Counted from the stretch's first letter, positions 47,856 through 57,536 are shown. The stretch is DNA of 64,000 nt from Caballeronia sp. NK8 (GCF_018408855.1 NZ_AP024323.1:186001-250000); one strand, 5' to 3'. Notes: a model not told the origin generated them from the sequence alone. Translations and numbers: made by a program.

Positions 47856-48884
47856 TTAGGCGCGCGCGAGCGAGGTGAGATCCCAGCGCGGCTTCACGGT
47901 GAACGCGTAGTCGCGCACGGCCTGCTCCGGCCAGCGCGAAAGCCTAAGCGCACCGGCGAGCGCGATCATCGCGCCGTTGTCGGTGCACAGCGAGAGATCG
48001 GGGTAATGCACGTCGAAGCGGCGCTTCTTCGCCGCCGCCGACAGCGCTTCGCGCAACTGCCGGTTCGCGCCGACACCGCCCGCCACGACCAGCCGCTTCA
48101 AGCCCGTCTTCTTCAGCGCGGCCAGCGACTTGGCGACAAGCACATCCACGGCGGCATCGACGAAACCGCGCGCGAGATCGGCCTTCGCCTGCTCGCATAC
48201 GTTGTTGCCGAGCTTGCGGCTCTGCGTGAGCACGGCGGTTTTCAGGCCGCTGAAACTGAAATCGAGATCGCCGGAATGAAGCATCGGACGGGGCAGCGTC
48301 ACCGCGCCGGGCGTGCCGAACTCCGCGAGCCGCGACACTTCCGGCCCGCCCGGATAGCCGAGGCCGAGCAGCTTCGCGGTTTTGTCGAAGGCTTCGCCGG
48401 CGGCATCGTCGAGGGTTTCACCGAGCGTCTCGTACACGCCGACGTCGGTTACGCGCATCAGTTGCGTGTGGCCGCCCGACACGAGCAGCGCGACGAACGG
48501 AAACGGCGGCGGCGCATCGACGAGCAGCGGCGACAGCAGATGCCCTTCCAGATGATGGATGCCGACGGTCGGTTTATCCCATGCCATCGCGAGCGCATTG
48601 GCGATGCTTGCGCCGACCAGGAGCGCGCCCGCGAGTCCCGGCCCCTGCGTGAACGCGATGGCGTCGATGTCGCCACGCTGCGCGCCGGATTGCTCGAGCA
48701 CTTCTTCCAGCAGCGGCAGCGCGCGCCGGATGTGATCGCGCGAAGCCAGTTCCGGCACGACGCCGCCGTAATCGCGATGCATCGCGATCTGCGAGTGAAG
48801 GGCGTGCGAAAGCAGGCCGCGCCCGGTGTCGTAGAGGGCGAGGCCGGTTTCGTCGCAGGAGCTTTCGATGCCGAGAACGAGCAT
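47856..48884 (-). CDS. tsaD: tRNA N6-threonylcarbamoyladenosine transferase TsaD
   Basis: A 342-residue Kae1/TsaD protein that makes the universal t6A37 modification. Motifs: [18 protein letters not shown], the metal-binding His pair [19 protein letters not shown] and the late [13 protein letters not shown]. Length matches E. coli TsaD (337). Start ATG at 48884 ([14 protein letters not shown]); a much longer frame exists upstream but runs through the divergent gene's territory. It is divergent from the HI0933 flavoprotein across 75 bases. Confidence 0.96.
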   Translation of the reverse strand: MLVLGIESSCDETGLALYDTGRGLLSHALHSQIAMHRDYGGVVPELASRDHIRRALPLLEEVLEQSGAQRGDIDAIAFTQGPGLAGALLVGASIANALAMAWDKPTVGIHHLEGHLLSPLLVDAPPPFPFVALLVSGGHTQLMRVTDVGVYETLGETLDDAAGEAFDKTAKLLGLGYPGGPEVSRLAEFGTPGAVTLPRPMLHSGDLDFSFSGLKTAVLTQSRKLGNNVCEQAKADLARGFVDAAVDVLVAKSLAALKKTGLKRLVVAGGVGANRQLREALSAAAKKRRFDVHYPDLSLCTDNGAMIALAGALRLSRWPEQAVRDYAFTVKPRWDLTSLARA

Positions 48885-48959
48885 GGATTCAATGCCTTGG
48901 AGGAACAGAAAAGTATAGCAGCGGGCGTCAACGCGCGTGCCGAAGGTAAAATGCGCGCC

Positions 48960-50186
48960 ATGGAATCCTTCGATATCGCCGTCATCGGCGCGGGCGCGGC
49001 CGGCATGATGTGCGCGGCCGTGGCCGCTCAATCCGGGCGCCGCGTCGTGCTCATCGACCACGCCGAACGTCTCGCCGAGAAAATCCGCATCTCCGGCGGC
49101 GGACGCTGCAACTTCACCAACGTCAATGCGCAGCCGGCCAATTTTCTGTCGGCGAATCCGCATTTTTGCCGCTCCGCGCTCGCGCGCTACACGCCGCGCG
49201 ATTTTCTCGCGCTGCTCAAGCAGTACCGCGTCAAATGGCACGAGAAGCACAAAGGCCAGCTCTTTTGCGACGACTCCAGCGACACCATCATCGACGTGCT
49301 GAAAAGCGAGTGCGATGCGGGCGGCGTCGCGTGGCGGCGTCCGGTCGCCGTGCATGAGATCCGGCACGATGGCGCGCGTTTCGCGCTCGATACGAGCGCG
49401 GGCGCGATCTGCGCGGCGGCGCTCGTGATCGCGACCGGCGGCCTGTCGATTCCGAAGATCGGCGCGACGGATTTCGGCTATCGCGTCGCAAAGCAGTTCG
49501 GCCACACGCTCGTCGATACGCGTCCGGCGCTCGTGCCGCTCACATTCACGTCGGCTGACTGGGCGCCGTTCGCCGCGCTCTCGGGACTCTCGTTGCCGGT
49601 TCGCATCAGCGCGGGAAAGGGCAAGACACGCGGCGAGTTCGACGAGGACTTGCTGCTCACGCATCGCGGCGTGTCGGGGCCCGGCGTGCTGCAGATTTCG
49701 AGCTACTGGAATACGTCGGAGCCGATTCACGTCGATCTGCTTCCCGATGTCGACGCCACCCAGATGCTGATCGAGGCGAAAGCGGGCTCGAAAAAGCAGA
49801 TCGGCAATTTTCTGGGCGAGCACGTGCCGGCGCGTCTCGCGCATGTGTGGCTCGAGGCGCAGCGCGTGTCCGTCGATGCGCGGCTCGCCGATCTGCCCGG
49901 CCGCACCCTGAAGGCACTCGGCGCGTCGCTGTCGGACTGGACGCTCACGCCGAGCGGCACCGAAGGCTATCGCAAGGCCGAAGTCACGCGCGGCGGCGTC
50001 GACACGCGCGAGCTTTCGTCGGCGACGATGATGAGCGAACGCATGCCCGGGCTCTATTTCATCGGCGAGGCGGTGGATGTCACCGGCTGGCTCGGCGGCT
50101 ACAACTTCCAGTGGGCGTGGGCGTCGGGCGTGGCGGCTGGAAAGGCCGCCGCCGAGCTCGCGCGAGACGCGGCGAGCGCCGCCTGA
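48960..50186 (+). CDS. HI0933/YhiN-type flavoprotein
   Basis: A 408-residue FAD oxidoreductase. FAD motif [20 protein letters not shown], family motif [33 protein letters not shown] and the C-terminal [20 protein letters not shown] identify the HI0933-like (BaiN/RdsA) family, some members of which act in rRNA modification or bile-acid reduction. The specific role is unknown. ATG at 48960; an in-frame ATG nine bases earlier is possible. It lies divergent to tsaD and upstream of the candidate RNA at 50.24 kb. Confidence 0.87.
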   Translation: MESFDIAVIGAGAAGMMCAAVAAQSGRRVVLIDHAERLAEKIRISGGGRCNFTNVNAQPANFLSANPHFCRSALARYTPRDFLALLKQYRVKWHEKHKGQLFCDDSSDTIIDVLKSECDAGGVAWRRPVAVHEIRHDGARFALDTSAGAICAAALVIATGGLSIPKIGATDFGYRVAKQFGHTLVDTRPALVPLTFTSADWAPFAALSGLSLPVRISAGKGKTRGEFDEDLLLTHRGVSGPGVLQISSYWNTSEPIHVDLLPDVDATQMLIEAKAGSKKQIGNFLGEHVPARLAHVWLEAQRVSVDARLADLPGRTLKALGASLSDWTLTPSGTEGYRKAEVTRGGVDTRELSSATMMSERMPGLYFIGEAVDVTGWLGGYNFQWAWASGVAAGKAAAELARDAASAA

Positions 50187-50236
50187 GCGCGCCTGGCCGG
50201 GGGTTTTGGCGAGTCTCGAAACGCGAACCCGTTTGC

Positions 50237-50242
50237 TATACT
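50237..50242 (+). promoter_or_regulatory. Extended -10 promoter of the candidate RNA
   Basis: TGC-TATACT is a near-consensus extended -10, about 50 bases after the flavoprotein stop and 65 bases before the terminator stem. The -35 is weak. Confidence 0.55.
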
Positions 50243-50248
50243 CAGACG

Positions 50249-50338
50249 GTCATCGGAGGAGGGTCCTCTCCGCTCTGGCAGGCGCCGGAACGACCCGCGA
50301 AAAGTCCCGCTTGAGGAAGCGTTCCCAAGCGGGTTTTT
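50249..50338 (+). ncRNA. Candidate small RNA or transcription attenuator upstream of yqeY-dnaG-rpoD
   Basis: Between the extended -10 (50237) and a strong terminator (stem 50306-50333) lie about 90 bases with no reading frame. They can fold into CGGAG.../...CTCCG, CTGGC-AGGC-GCCGG and the terminator hairpin. The promoter, folded middle and terminator suggest a free small RNA or a leader that controls read-through into yqeY (ATG at 50403). No Rfam family was recognised by eye. Confidence 0.5.
50306..50338 (+). terminator. Terminator of the candidate RNA
   Basis: CCCGCTTG (bulge A) GGAA / TTCC CAAGCGGG with loop GCG, then TTTTT. Twelve pairs with one bulge; strong. Confidence 0.88.
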
Positions 50339-50402
50339 GCTTTCGCGGGATAGCCCAGACGCCGGTCGGAATCCATATTTTCGCAATTGCAACGGGTGAA
50401 AG

Positions 50403-50849
50403 ATGAGCCTCAAAGACCAGATCAACGACGACATGAAGACTGCCATGCGCGCAAAGGAAACCGAGCGCCTCGGCACGATTCGCCTGCTGCTCGCGGGAAT
50501 CAAGCAGCGCGAAGTCGACGATCGCGTCACGCTCGACGACGCGGGCATCACCGCCGTCATCGACAAGATGATCAAGCAGCGCAAGGATTCGATCAGCCAG
50601 TTCGAAGCCGCGGGCCGCACCGATCTCGCCGACAAGGAAAAAGCGGAACTGGTGGTGCTCGCGGCGTACATGCCCGAACAGCTCTCCGCCGAAGCGATCG
50701 CCGCCGAGGTCCAGGCCGCCGTCGCCGCGACAGGCGCCGCCGGTCCGCAGGACATGGGCAAGGTGATGGGCGTGCTCAAGCCGAAACTTGCCGGCAAGGC
50801 CGACATGACCGCGGTTTCGGCGCAGGTGAAGGCCGCACTCGCCAAGTAA
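50403..50849 (+). CDS. GatB/YqeY domain protein
   Basis: A 148-residue YqeY-family protein, related to the tail domain of aspartyl/glutamyl-tRNA amidotransferase GatB (MSLKDQINDDMKTAMRAKET, later VLAAYMPEQLSAEAI and GKVMGVLKPKLAGKADMT). A role in tRNA-dependent amidation is inferred only by homology. GGGTGAAAG precedes the ATG. It lies 21 bases before dnaG, a conserved linkage. Confidence 0.92.
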   Translation: MSLKDQINDDMKTAMRAKETERLGTIRLLLAGIKQREVDDRVTLDDAGITAVIDKMIKQRKDSISQFEAAGRTDLADKEKAELVVLAAYMPEQLSAEAIAAEVQAAVAATGAAGPQDMGKVMGVLKPKLAGKADMTAVSAQVKAALAK

Positions 50850-50870
50850 CCGCCGCGGCTTATTCGATCG

Positions 50871-52754
50871 GTGATTCCGCACGCATTCCTGCAGGATTTG
50901 CTCAACCGCGTCGACATCGTCGACGTGGTGGGCCGTTACGTCCAGTTGAAAAAGGGCGGCGCGAACTTCATGGGGCTCTGCCCGTTCCACAACGAGAAGA
51001 GCCCGTCGTTCACCGTCAGCCCGACCAAACAGTTCTATCACTGCTTCGGCTGCGGCGCGCACGGCACCGCGATCGGCTTTCTGATGGAGCACACGGGTCT
51101 CACCTTCCCCGAGGCCGTGAAGGACCTTGCGCAAGGCGCGGGGCTGACGGTGCCGCAGGAGCCTTCGAACAACTTCCGTGGCGGCAGCGGCGGTGGCGAA
51201 AGCGCGCCGAGCAAGGCGGTCAGCGTCGCGTTGACCGAAGTCATGCAGACCGCCTGCGATTTCTATCGCAAGCAACTGCGCGGCGCGCCGAACGCCATCG
51301 CTTATTTGAAGAAGCGCGGTCTGACGGGCGAGGTCGCGGCGCGTTTCGGCCTCGGCTATGCGCCGGACGGCTGGCAGAACCTCGAAACCGCGTTTCCCGA
51401 TTATCGGAATGACAACCTGGTGGAATCGGGGCTCGTGATCGTCAGCGAGAAGACCGATTCGCAAGGACAGGCACGGCGCTACGACCGCTTTCGCGAGCGC
51501 GTGATGTTTCCCATCCGCAACGTGAAGGGCAACGTGATCGGCTTCGGCGGGCGCGTGCTCGACGGCGGCGAGCCCAAATATCTGAACTCGCCGGAGACGC
51601 CGCTGTTCAGCAAGGGCAGCGAGCTGTACGGGCTGTTCGAGGCGCGTCTGGCGATTCGCGAACTGGGCTACGTGCTCGTCGTCGAAGGATATATGGACGT
51701 CGTCGCACTCGCGCAACTCGGGTTTGCGAACGCCGTGGCGACGCTCGGCACGGCCTGCACGCCGATCCACGTGCAAAAGCTGTTTCGTCAGACGGATACC
51801 GTGGTGTTCAGTTTCGACGGCGATTCGGCTGGCCGGCGCGCCGCGCGCCGCGCGCTGGAGGCGGCGCTGCCGCACGCGGCGGACAATCGGACGATCAAGT
51901 TTCTGTTCCTGCCGAAAGAGCATGATCCGGACAGCTACGTGCGCGAGTTCGGCACCGACGGATTCGGCGAGCAGATCGATCGCGCGATGCCGATGTCGCA
52001 ATTCCTGCTGAATGAGGTGTTGAACGACAAGGAACTGGAGCAGCCCGAAGGCCGCGCGAAAGCGCTCTTCGACGCGAAGCCGCTGCTGCAGGCGCTGCCC
52101 GCGAACGCGCTGCGGGTGCAGATCCTGCATATGCTCGCGGACCGGCTCGACACGCCGTTCACGGAGATCGCCGCGCTGTGCGACATCGATTCGCGCGCCG
52201 CGGCGGTCGCCCGCGCGAACGTGCCGAAGAGCGAACGCCGTCGCGTGACGGGTCAGGAGCAACGCGCCTTGCGCAATCTGGTGATGTATCCGGGCATCGC
52301 GGTGGCGCTCGATCAGGACAGCGAGCGCACCCTCGTCACCATGACCGAGCACGGCGAAATTTTCAGCGAAGTGATCGGTCACGCGCGCGAACTCGGCGGC
52401 GAGGCGGAATTCCAGATGCTCTCGGACGTCTTGAGAAATGCAGCAAATGCGCCCACGTACGAAGATATCTTCCAGGAAATTCTCGCCTATGATGAAAACG
52501 TTCGCGATTTGCTGATGCGCGATCCGTCGGACGAGGACGCGGCGCAGCGTGTCGAGGAACAGAAGCGCCTGCTCGCCGAGGAGTTGCAGGCGACGGTGGT
52601 GAAGCTACGGCATGACAGCTATCGCGCACGGCTGGATCAAATGGCGCGGCAGTCGAGTCTGTCGGCGGAAGAGGTCGCGGAGTTCTCGGATCTGTCGACG
52701 AAAGTCGCTCAGATCAAGGCTGGACGGGGCGCGAGCCGGGATGCCGGAAAATGA
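50871..52754 (+). CDS. dnaG: DNA primase DnaG
   Basis: A 627-residue primase that makes RNA primers for replication. CHC2 zinc site: CPFHNEKSPSF and FYHCFGCGAHGTAIGF. Catalytic TOPRIM core: YVLVVEGYMDVVALAQ and VVFSFDGDSAGRRAARRALE. The ~150-residue C-terminal region is the DnaB-helicase interaction domain. It is longer than E. coli DnaG (581), mainly in linkers. The start is a GTG (VIPHAFLQDLLNRVDIVDVV). Confidence 0.97.
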   Translation: MIPHAFLQDLLNRVDIVDVVGRYVQLKKGGANFMGLCPFHNEKSPSFTVSPTKQFYHCFGCGAHGTAIGFLMEHTGLTFPEAVKDLAQGAGLTVPQEPSNNFRGGSGGGESAPSKAVSVALTEVMQTACDFYRKQLRGAPNAIAYLKKRGLTGEVAARFGLGYAPDGWQNLETAFPDYRNDNLVESGLVIVSEKTDSQGQARRYDRFRERVMFPIRNVKGNVIGFGGRVLDGGEPKYLNSPETPLFSKGSELYGLFEARLAIRELGYVLVVEGYMDVVALAQLGFANAVATLGTACTPIHVQKLFRQTDTVVFSFDGDSAGRRAARRALEAALPHAADNRTIKFLFLPKEHDPDSYVREFGTDGFGEQIDRAMPMSQFLLNEVLNDKELEQPEGRAKALFDAKPLLQALPANALRVQILHMLADRLDTPFTEIAALCDIDSRAAAVARANVPKSERRRVTGQEQRALRNLVMYPGIAVALDQDSERTLVTMTEHGEIFSEVIGHARELGGEAEFQMLSDVLRNAANAPTYEDIFQEILAYDENVRDLLMRDPSDEDAAQRVEEQKRLLAEELQATVVKLRHDSYRARLDQMARQSSLSAEEVAEFSDLSTKVAQIKAGRGASRDAGK

Positions 52755-53126
52755 GAATGCTATAATCGAAAGTTCAAAAAGGATTGCTTTTTGTCAACTG
52801 TTGAGGCGTTTTCGGGTAGAGGAAGAGCAGCGGGATAGAAGCAGGAAGGCGCGGGCTGAATCGGCGTTTCGAGCGGCGGTGCGGTGTGCTCATACGTGGT
52901 GCGCGCCGCATAAATCACACGAAACGGGCCGGTAAGCACGCCGACGAACAGACGGGCATAAGGGAAGCGGCTGCTATTGAGGGTAGGGCGAGAAGACGAT
53001 TCACACTCGTTCGATCCGCGATGGCGCCCCGGGCAGGGCACGCAGGACGAAGCAGCGTGCGCAGATTGGGTATTCACGGTTCCATCGGCTGTTGTCCAGC
53101 AGCCGCGAGTCGAGACTAAAGCCGGT
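52755..53126 (+). promoter_or_regulatory. rpoD promoter and leader region
   Basis: A 372-base spacer. TGC-TATAAT (extended -10, hexamer 52761-52766) begins only seven bases after the dnaG stop, so rpoD has its own strong promoter. The transcript would carry a ~355-base leader; it contains a CAAAAAG/CTTTTTG hairpin near 52780. A 210-codon minus-strand frame here is antisense and not called. Confidence 0.6.
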
Positions 53127-55184
53127 ATGGCGAACTCCATGACGAAAAAGCTGAACGATGTATCCGTCGAAGACGACGCAATGCAAAACGCAGAGTCTGG
53201 CGCCGCTCCCGCGGCGAAGGTCGAGAAGGCCAGGGCTCGCGATCGCCGCGCGAAGGAAAAGGCACTGCTGAAGGACGCGTTCTCGTCGAGCGCGCCCGGC
53301 ACCGTCGAGGAACTCGAGGAGCGGCGCGGCAAGCTGCGCGCGCTCATCAAGCTCGGCAAGGAGCGCGGCTTCCTCACGTACGGCGAGATCAACGATCATC
53401 TGCCCGACAACTTCACGGAAACCGAGGCGATCGAAGGCATCATCAGCACGTTCAATGACATGGGCGTGGCGGTGTATGAGCAAGCGCCCGATGCCGAAAC
53501 GCTGCTGCTGAACGACAACGCGCCGAATGCCTCCTCCGACGACGAAGTCGAGGAAGAAGCCGAAGTCGCGCTTTCCACGGTCGATTCCGAATTCGGCCGC
53601 ACGACCGACCCGGTGCGTATGTACATGCGCGAGATGGGCACGGTCGAACTGCTGACGCGCGAAGGCGAAATCGAGATCGCCAAGCGGATCGAAGACGGTC
53701 TCAAGCACATGGTCATGGCGATCTCCGCTTGCCCGACCACCATCGCGGACATCCTGGCGATGGCCGAGCGCGTCCAGAACGAGGAAGTGCGCGTCGATGA
53801 ACTCGTCGATGGCCTGCTCGATCCGAATGCGCAGGACACGGACGGTTTCTCCGAGCAGGAAGCGGAGGCGATCGAATCCGAGGAGGAGGAAACCGAGGAA
53901 GAGAGCGACGAGGAAGAGGAAGAAGAGGACGACGGCAGCGCGCAGGCCAGCGCCAACGCCGCGCAGCTGGAAGCTCTGAAAGCCCAGTCGCTCGAGAAGT
54001 TCGCGCTGATCAGCGAATGGTTCGACAAGATGCGCCGTGCCTACGAGAAGGAAGGCTACAAGTCGAAGGCGTATCTGAAGGCGCAGGAAGCCATCCAGAC
54101 CGAGCTGATGAACATCCGCTTCACGGCGCGCACCGTCGAGCGTCTGTGCGATACGTTGCGCGCGCAAGTGGACGAGGTGCGGCAGGTCGAGCGGCAGATT
54201 CTGCATACCGTGGTCGACAAGTGCGGCATGCCGCGCGCGGAGTTCATCACGCGCTTCCCCGGCAACGAGACCGATCTCGAATGGTCCGACAAGGTCGTTG
54301 CGGAAGGGCACGAGTACAGCGCGGTGCTGGAGCGCAATATTCCGGCGATCCGCGAACAGCAGCAGCGTCTGCTCGATCTGCAGGCGCGCGTCGTGCTGCC
54401 GTTGAAGGACCTGAAGGAAACCAACCGTCAGATGGCCGCGGGCGAACTGAAGGCGCGTCAGGCGAAGCGCGAAATGACGGAGGCGAACCTGCGTCTCGTG
54501 ATTTCGATCGCGAAGAAGTACACGAACCGTGGCCTGCAGTTCCTCGATCTGATCCAGGAAGGCAACATCGGCCTGATGAAGGCGGTGGACAAGTTCGAAT
54601 ATCGGCGCGGTTACAAGTTCTCGACTTATGCGACGTGGTGGATCCGTCAGGCCATCACGCGTTCGATTGCGGACCAGGCGCGTACGATCCGCATTCCGGT
54701 TCACATGATCGAGACGATCAACAAGATGAACCGCATCTCGCGTCAGATTTTGCAGGAGACCGGTCTCGAGCCGGACCCGGCGACGCTGGCCGAGAAGATG
54801 GAAATGCCGGAGGACAAGATCCGCAAGATCATGAAGATCGCGAAGGAGCCGATCTCCATGGAAACGCCGATCGGCGACGACGACGATTCGCACCTCGGCG
54901 ATTTCATCGAGGACACGAATACCGTCGCTCCGTCCGATGCGGCGCTGCACGCGTCGATGCGCGATGTCGTGAAGGATGTGCTCGACTCGCTGACGCCGCG
55001 CGAAGCCAAAGTGCTGCGCATGCGCTTCGGGATCGAGATGAGCACGGATCACACGCTCGAGGAAGTCGGCAAGCAGTTCGATGTCACCCGTGAGCGGATT
55101 CGCCAGATCGAAGCGAAGGCGCTGCGCAAGCTGCGGCATCCGAGTCGGTCGGACAAGTTGAAGTCATTCCTGGAAGGGAACTGA
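53127..55184 (+). CDS. rpoD: RNA polymerase primary sigma factor (sigma-70)
   Basis: A 685-residue housekeeping sigma. Region 1.1 (residues ~50-110), region 1.2 ([20 protein letters not shown]), then the acidic non-conserved region (Glu/Asp runs around residue 255-270) precede region 2 ([40 protein letters not shown]), region 3 and region 4 ([20 protein letters not shown]). Longer than E. coli RpoD (613). The ATG at 53127 is followed by a second at 53139; the upstream frame to 52977 is unlikely to be coding. A terminator follows. Confidence 0.96.
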   Translation: MANSMTKKLNDVSVEDDAMQNAESGAAPAAKVEKARARDRRAKEKALLKDAFSSSAPGTVEELEERRGKLRALIKLGKERGFLTYGEINDHLPDNFTETEAIEGIISTFNDMGVAVYEQAPDAETLLLNDNAPNASSDDEVEEEAEVALSTVDSEFGRTTDPVRMYMREMGTVELLTREGEIEIAKRIEDGLKHMVMAISACPTTIADILAMAERVQNEEVRVDELVDGLLDPNAQDTDGFSEQEAEAIESEEEETEEESDEEEEEEDDGSAQASANAAQLEALKAQSLEKFALISEWFDKMRRAYEKEGYKSKAYLKAQEAIQTELMNIRFTARTVERLCDTLRAQVDEVRQVERQILHTVVDKCGMPRAEFITRFPGNETDLEWSDKVVAEGHEYSAVLERNIPAIREQQQRLLDLQARVVLPLKDLKETNRQMAAGELKARQAKREMTEANLRLVISIAKKYTNRGLQFLDLIQEGNIGLMKAVDKFEYRRGYKFSTYATWWIRQAITRSIADQARTIRIPVHMIETINKMNRISRQILQETGLEPDPATLAEKMEMPEDKIRKIMKIAKEPISMETPIGDDDDSHLGDFIEDTNTVAPSDAALHASMRDVVKDVLDSLTPREAKVLRMRFGIEMSTDHTLEEVGKQFDVTRERIRQIEAKALRKLRHPSRSDKLKSFLEGN

Positions 55185-55263
55185 CAGGGACTTGTTTTGA
55201 GAGGCGTTGTGAGGCAAACTCGCTACCCTTCGAAAGCCGCGCTGCGCAATGTTCGGAAGTAAC

Positions 55264-55293
55264 AGAAAGCGCCGATAATGGCGCTTTCTTTTT
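55264..55293 (+). terminator. rpoD terminator
   Basis: AGAAAGCGCC / GGCGCTTTCT with a 6-base loop, followed by TTTT. Confidence 0.9.
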
Positions 55294-55310
55294 GCCCTTT
55301 GCGTGCAAAA

Positions 55311-55387
55311 GGGCCGGAAGCTTAACTGGTATAAGCTGTCGACTCATAATCGACCGATAGTGGGTTCGAGCCCCACCCGGCCCACCA
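55311..55387 (+). tRNA. tRNA with CAT anticodon, probably tRNA-Ile2 (lysidine-dependent)
   Basis: A complete cloverleaf: acceptor GGGCCGG/CCGGCCC, D-stem GCTT/AAGC, anticodon stem GTCGA/TCGAC with loop CTCATAA, 5-base variable loop, T-stem GTGGG/CCCAC with loop TTCGAGC, discriminator A and encoded CCA. The anticodon CAT (55345-55347) fits elongator Met or Ile2. E. coli has ileX (tRNA-Ile2) just downstream of rpoD-mug, and the CGACTCATAATCG arm matches that gene, so Ile2 is favoured. Position 8 is A rather than the near-universal U. Confidence 0.85.
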
Positions 55388-55568
55388 TTCTTTCTTCGTT
55401 GAATCAAACGATCAGCAGAAGCGCTGTTTTCTGACCTTGATAAGACCATTCAGGGACCGTTCAAGGATGTCAGTGGGTCATGACACCGCCTCGGGCGTCC
55501 GAAGCCTGTGTTATCGCCACGTTATTTCGTATTCCTTGTTACTTCTATCCCGAACATCGGGGCGAATT

Positions 55569-56480
55569 TCACGCATCGGAATCGTTCGCAAAAAGCGCGA
55601 GATAGTCGGCCGGGTTGACCGGTTGGCCGCCCACGCGCACTTCGAAGTGCAGGTGCGGACCGGTCGAGCGCCCGGTCGAGCCAACCTCAGCGATCGCTTC
55701 GCGCGGCTGCACACGCTGTCCGACGCGAACCTCGATCTTCGAGGCATGAGCGTAGCGCGTTATAAAGCCGTTACCGTGATCGATCTCGACGGTATTGCCA
55801 TAGCCGGGCATCGGCCCAGCGTGGATCACGCGGCCGCCGGCGGCCGCGAGGATCGGGGTGCCCGTCGGGGCGACCAGATCCACGCCCGGATGGAAACTCG
55901 GATGGTGCGTGAATGGGTCGAGGCGGTTGCCAAACGGGGAACCGGTGCGTCCGAGCGCGAGCGGTCGGCGCCCCGGGAACGCCCGCAGTGCCGCCTCGTG
56001 CTCGGCTACGCCCTGTTCGAGCGTGGCGAGCGTCGCCGCGAGGCAGTCGAGTTCGCCGCGGGCGACTTGCGGATCTGGATGCGCGCCGGCCGCTTGGCAA
56101 GGTCGCGGCGGCAGTTCCGGGCCGCCCTCGGCATCGCTATAAGCCCCGCGCGCTGACGTCCCTGCGACTGCCTTCGTGGCGGTCGCGAGCGGCGATCGCG
56201 CGCGCAGGCGCTGGTCAAACGCGCTGAGGGCGTCCAGTTGCGCGGCGAGCTGCTCGGCGCGCGCATCCAGCGAGGCATTCGCGGCCTGCAGGCGCGCGAA
56301 CTCGGCTGCCGCGTAAGGGGAGGGAGATGCGACGGACGGGGCGAAGGAAGACCTCGCAGGCTCGTGGCGGACGCGCAGCGGCGCGGCGCTGTAGTGCCCC
56401 AGCGCAAGGCCGGCAGCCAACGAGAGCGCGACCGCCGCGCAGGCGGTGCCAACGATGGCACGCAGCGCGCCGCGCCGCAT
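55569..56480 (-). CDS. M23-family murein metallopeptidase
   Basis: A 303-residue LytM-type endopeptidase. An N-terminal membrane anchor or signal (AIVGTACAAVALSLAAGLAL) is followed by a helical region and the M23 domain with zinc ligands in FHPGVDLVAPTG and GPHLHFEVRVG. GRTGSPFGNRLDPFT is a typical entry loop. It probably trims peptidoglycan in the periplasm, or activates an amidase. The ATG at 56480 overlaps the stop of a 14-codon leader ORF; a GTG one codon earlier is the alternative. Confidence 0.87.
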   Translation of the reverse strand: MRRGALRAIVGTACAAVALSLAAGLALGHYSAAPLRVRHEPARSSFAPSVASPSPYAAAEFARLQAANASLDARAEQLAAQLDALSAFDQRLRARSPLATATKAVAGTSARGAYSDAEGGPELPPRPCQAAGAHPDPQVARGELDCLAATLATLEQGVAEHEAALRAFPGRRPLALGRTGSPFGNRLDPFTHHPSFHPGVDLVAPTGTPILAAAGGRVIHAGPMPGYGNTVEIDHGNGFITRYAHASKIEVRVGQRVQPREAIAEVGSTGRSTGPHLHFEVRVGGQPVNPADYLALFANDSDA

Positions 56481-56524
56481 CACGATATACAGATGCTCTT
56501 CGAGCGCGAGACGACTGTCGCCAC
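56480..56524 (-). CDS. 14-codon leader ORF coupled to the M23 gene
   Basis: GTG start with GGGGAG upstream, encoding MATVVSRSKSICIS; its TGA overlaps the M23 ATG (TGATG). The M23 gene itself lacks a good ribosome binding site, so translation may be passed on from this leader. Not evidence of a functional peptide. Confidence 0.35.
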   Translation of the reverse strand: MATVVSRSKSICIS

Positions 56525-56754
56525 CCTTACTCCCCTGTAACTAATTTCCAATTGTGAGATGGTAGGAGCGCGTCAGATCTCCGCCTATCGGACGAATCAG
56601 AGAAATTTGGGATAAGGGAGTAAGCCGCAACTGCACAGCGGTCGACAGTCCAGACTATGGCGCAGACGGCGCGCCGCTGCTCGCGCGCCGGCGCCTTTGC
56701 GCTGTCGATCGCACGGCGTTTCAAGCTGATGCCGGACGCGACGCTGGCTGCGGT

Positions 56755-57006
56755 TTAGTCGGCGGAGCGGCCTTCACGCTGTGAACTGTGAGACTGGGGC
56801 TTGATGGCAGCGAGATGCGGAATGTCGCTGTCTGGCGCGTGAAAGAACACCCGCTGTTCGAGCGATTGTGTGAAATGAAACGCGTTGGGATTTTCGTGAC
56901 GCAGCCGTGCGACGACGGCATCGATGGCGGCAATTCGGCTGCCGGCGCCCTTATGCGGAATGGTTGATTCCATCAGGGACTTGCGTTGAGCGGGTGTCAG
57001 AAACAC
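56755..57006 (-). CDS. Hypothetical protein, 83 residues
   Basis: A small soluble protein (MFLTPAQRKSLMESTIPHKG..., later AIDAVVARLRHENPNAFHFT and EQRVFFHAPDSDIPHLAAIK). The start is a GTG at 57006 with AGGAAG upstream. No family was recognised; composition is ordinary. It is separated from the M23 gene by 230 bases without a convincing gene. Confidence 0.6.
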   Translation of the reverse strand: MFLTPAQRKSLMESTIPHKGAGSRIAAIDAVVARLRHENPNAFHFTQSLEQRVFFHAPDSDIPHLAAIKPQSHSSQREGRSAD

Positions 57007-57401
57007 GATACTTCCTTCCCGTTGTTCGGGACGTGGGCTCAGAGAATTTCGACGAAACGATCAGCGCCAACGGCATCGCGGCACGCAACTCGCGTTCGAG
57101 CTGAAAATTCTGAGCAACATGGTATCGAGGTCCCATCAGACAAGTCTTAAACGTCTGCCACTTTGTATCGCAGTGCTCCCGTTTATCCGCAGGTGCATCT
57201 GCCTGTTGTCATGTCATGGTCCCGCTTCGGGCACCGACACGAGGCGCTCGCCGCCGACTGCCAGCGGATGCTCAGTGAACAGCCGCAATCGAGTGAAGAC
57301 GCATATCGGCATGGTCAATGTGTACTGCGCCGATGCGCGAGAACGGGCTGATCGCGTAGAGGCACGACCTGCATCCAGTCGACCGCCTACGCACACATCG
57401 A
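57007..57401. other. Gap with no convincing gene
   Basis: About 395 bases. Short frames occur on both strands (including a 100-codon plus-strand one at 57119) but lack ribosome binding sites and family features. The minus-strand gene at 56755 probably has its promoter here. Confidence 0.4.
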
Positions 57402-57536
57402 TTAGTGAAACAGTGAAGTGAGCAGACGGACCAGCGTTTCGATCATCGTCGTTGGAACGGCTTCTTGCAGGGGATTGCGCGGCAGAGCAGCCTGGCGGGA
57501 CAGCGCTGCGACATCGATCAGGAAGAAGGGGCTCAT
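57402..57536 (-). CDS. Possible 44-residue small protein
   Basis: Starts MSPFFLIDVAALSRQAALPR and ends MIETLVRLLTSLFH. The ATG at 57536 has GAGGTGA about eight bases upstream, and both ends look amphipathic to hydrophobic. No family was recognised. It could be a real small membrane-active or regulatory peptide, or chance. Confidence 0.4.
   Translation of the reverse strand: MSPFFLIDVAALSRQAALPRNPLQEAVPTTMIETLVRLLTSLFH

Noticed and set aside
55084..55449. Minus-strand frame containing GPGGARTHYRSIMSRQL
   Set aside because: It is the antisense translation of the tRNA gene.
56527..56724. 65-codon minus-strand ORF upstream of the M23 gene
   Set aside because: No start support or recognisable features.
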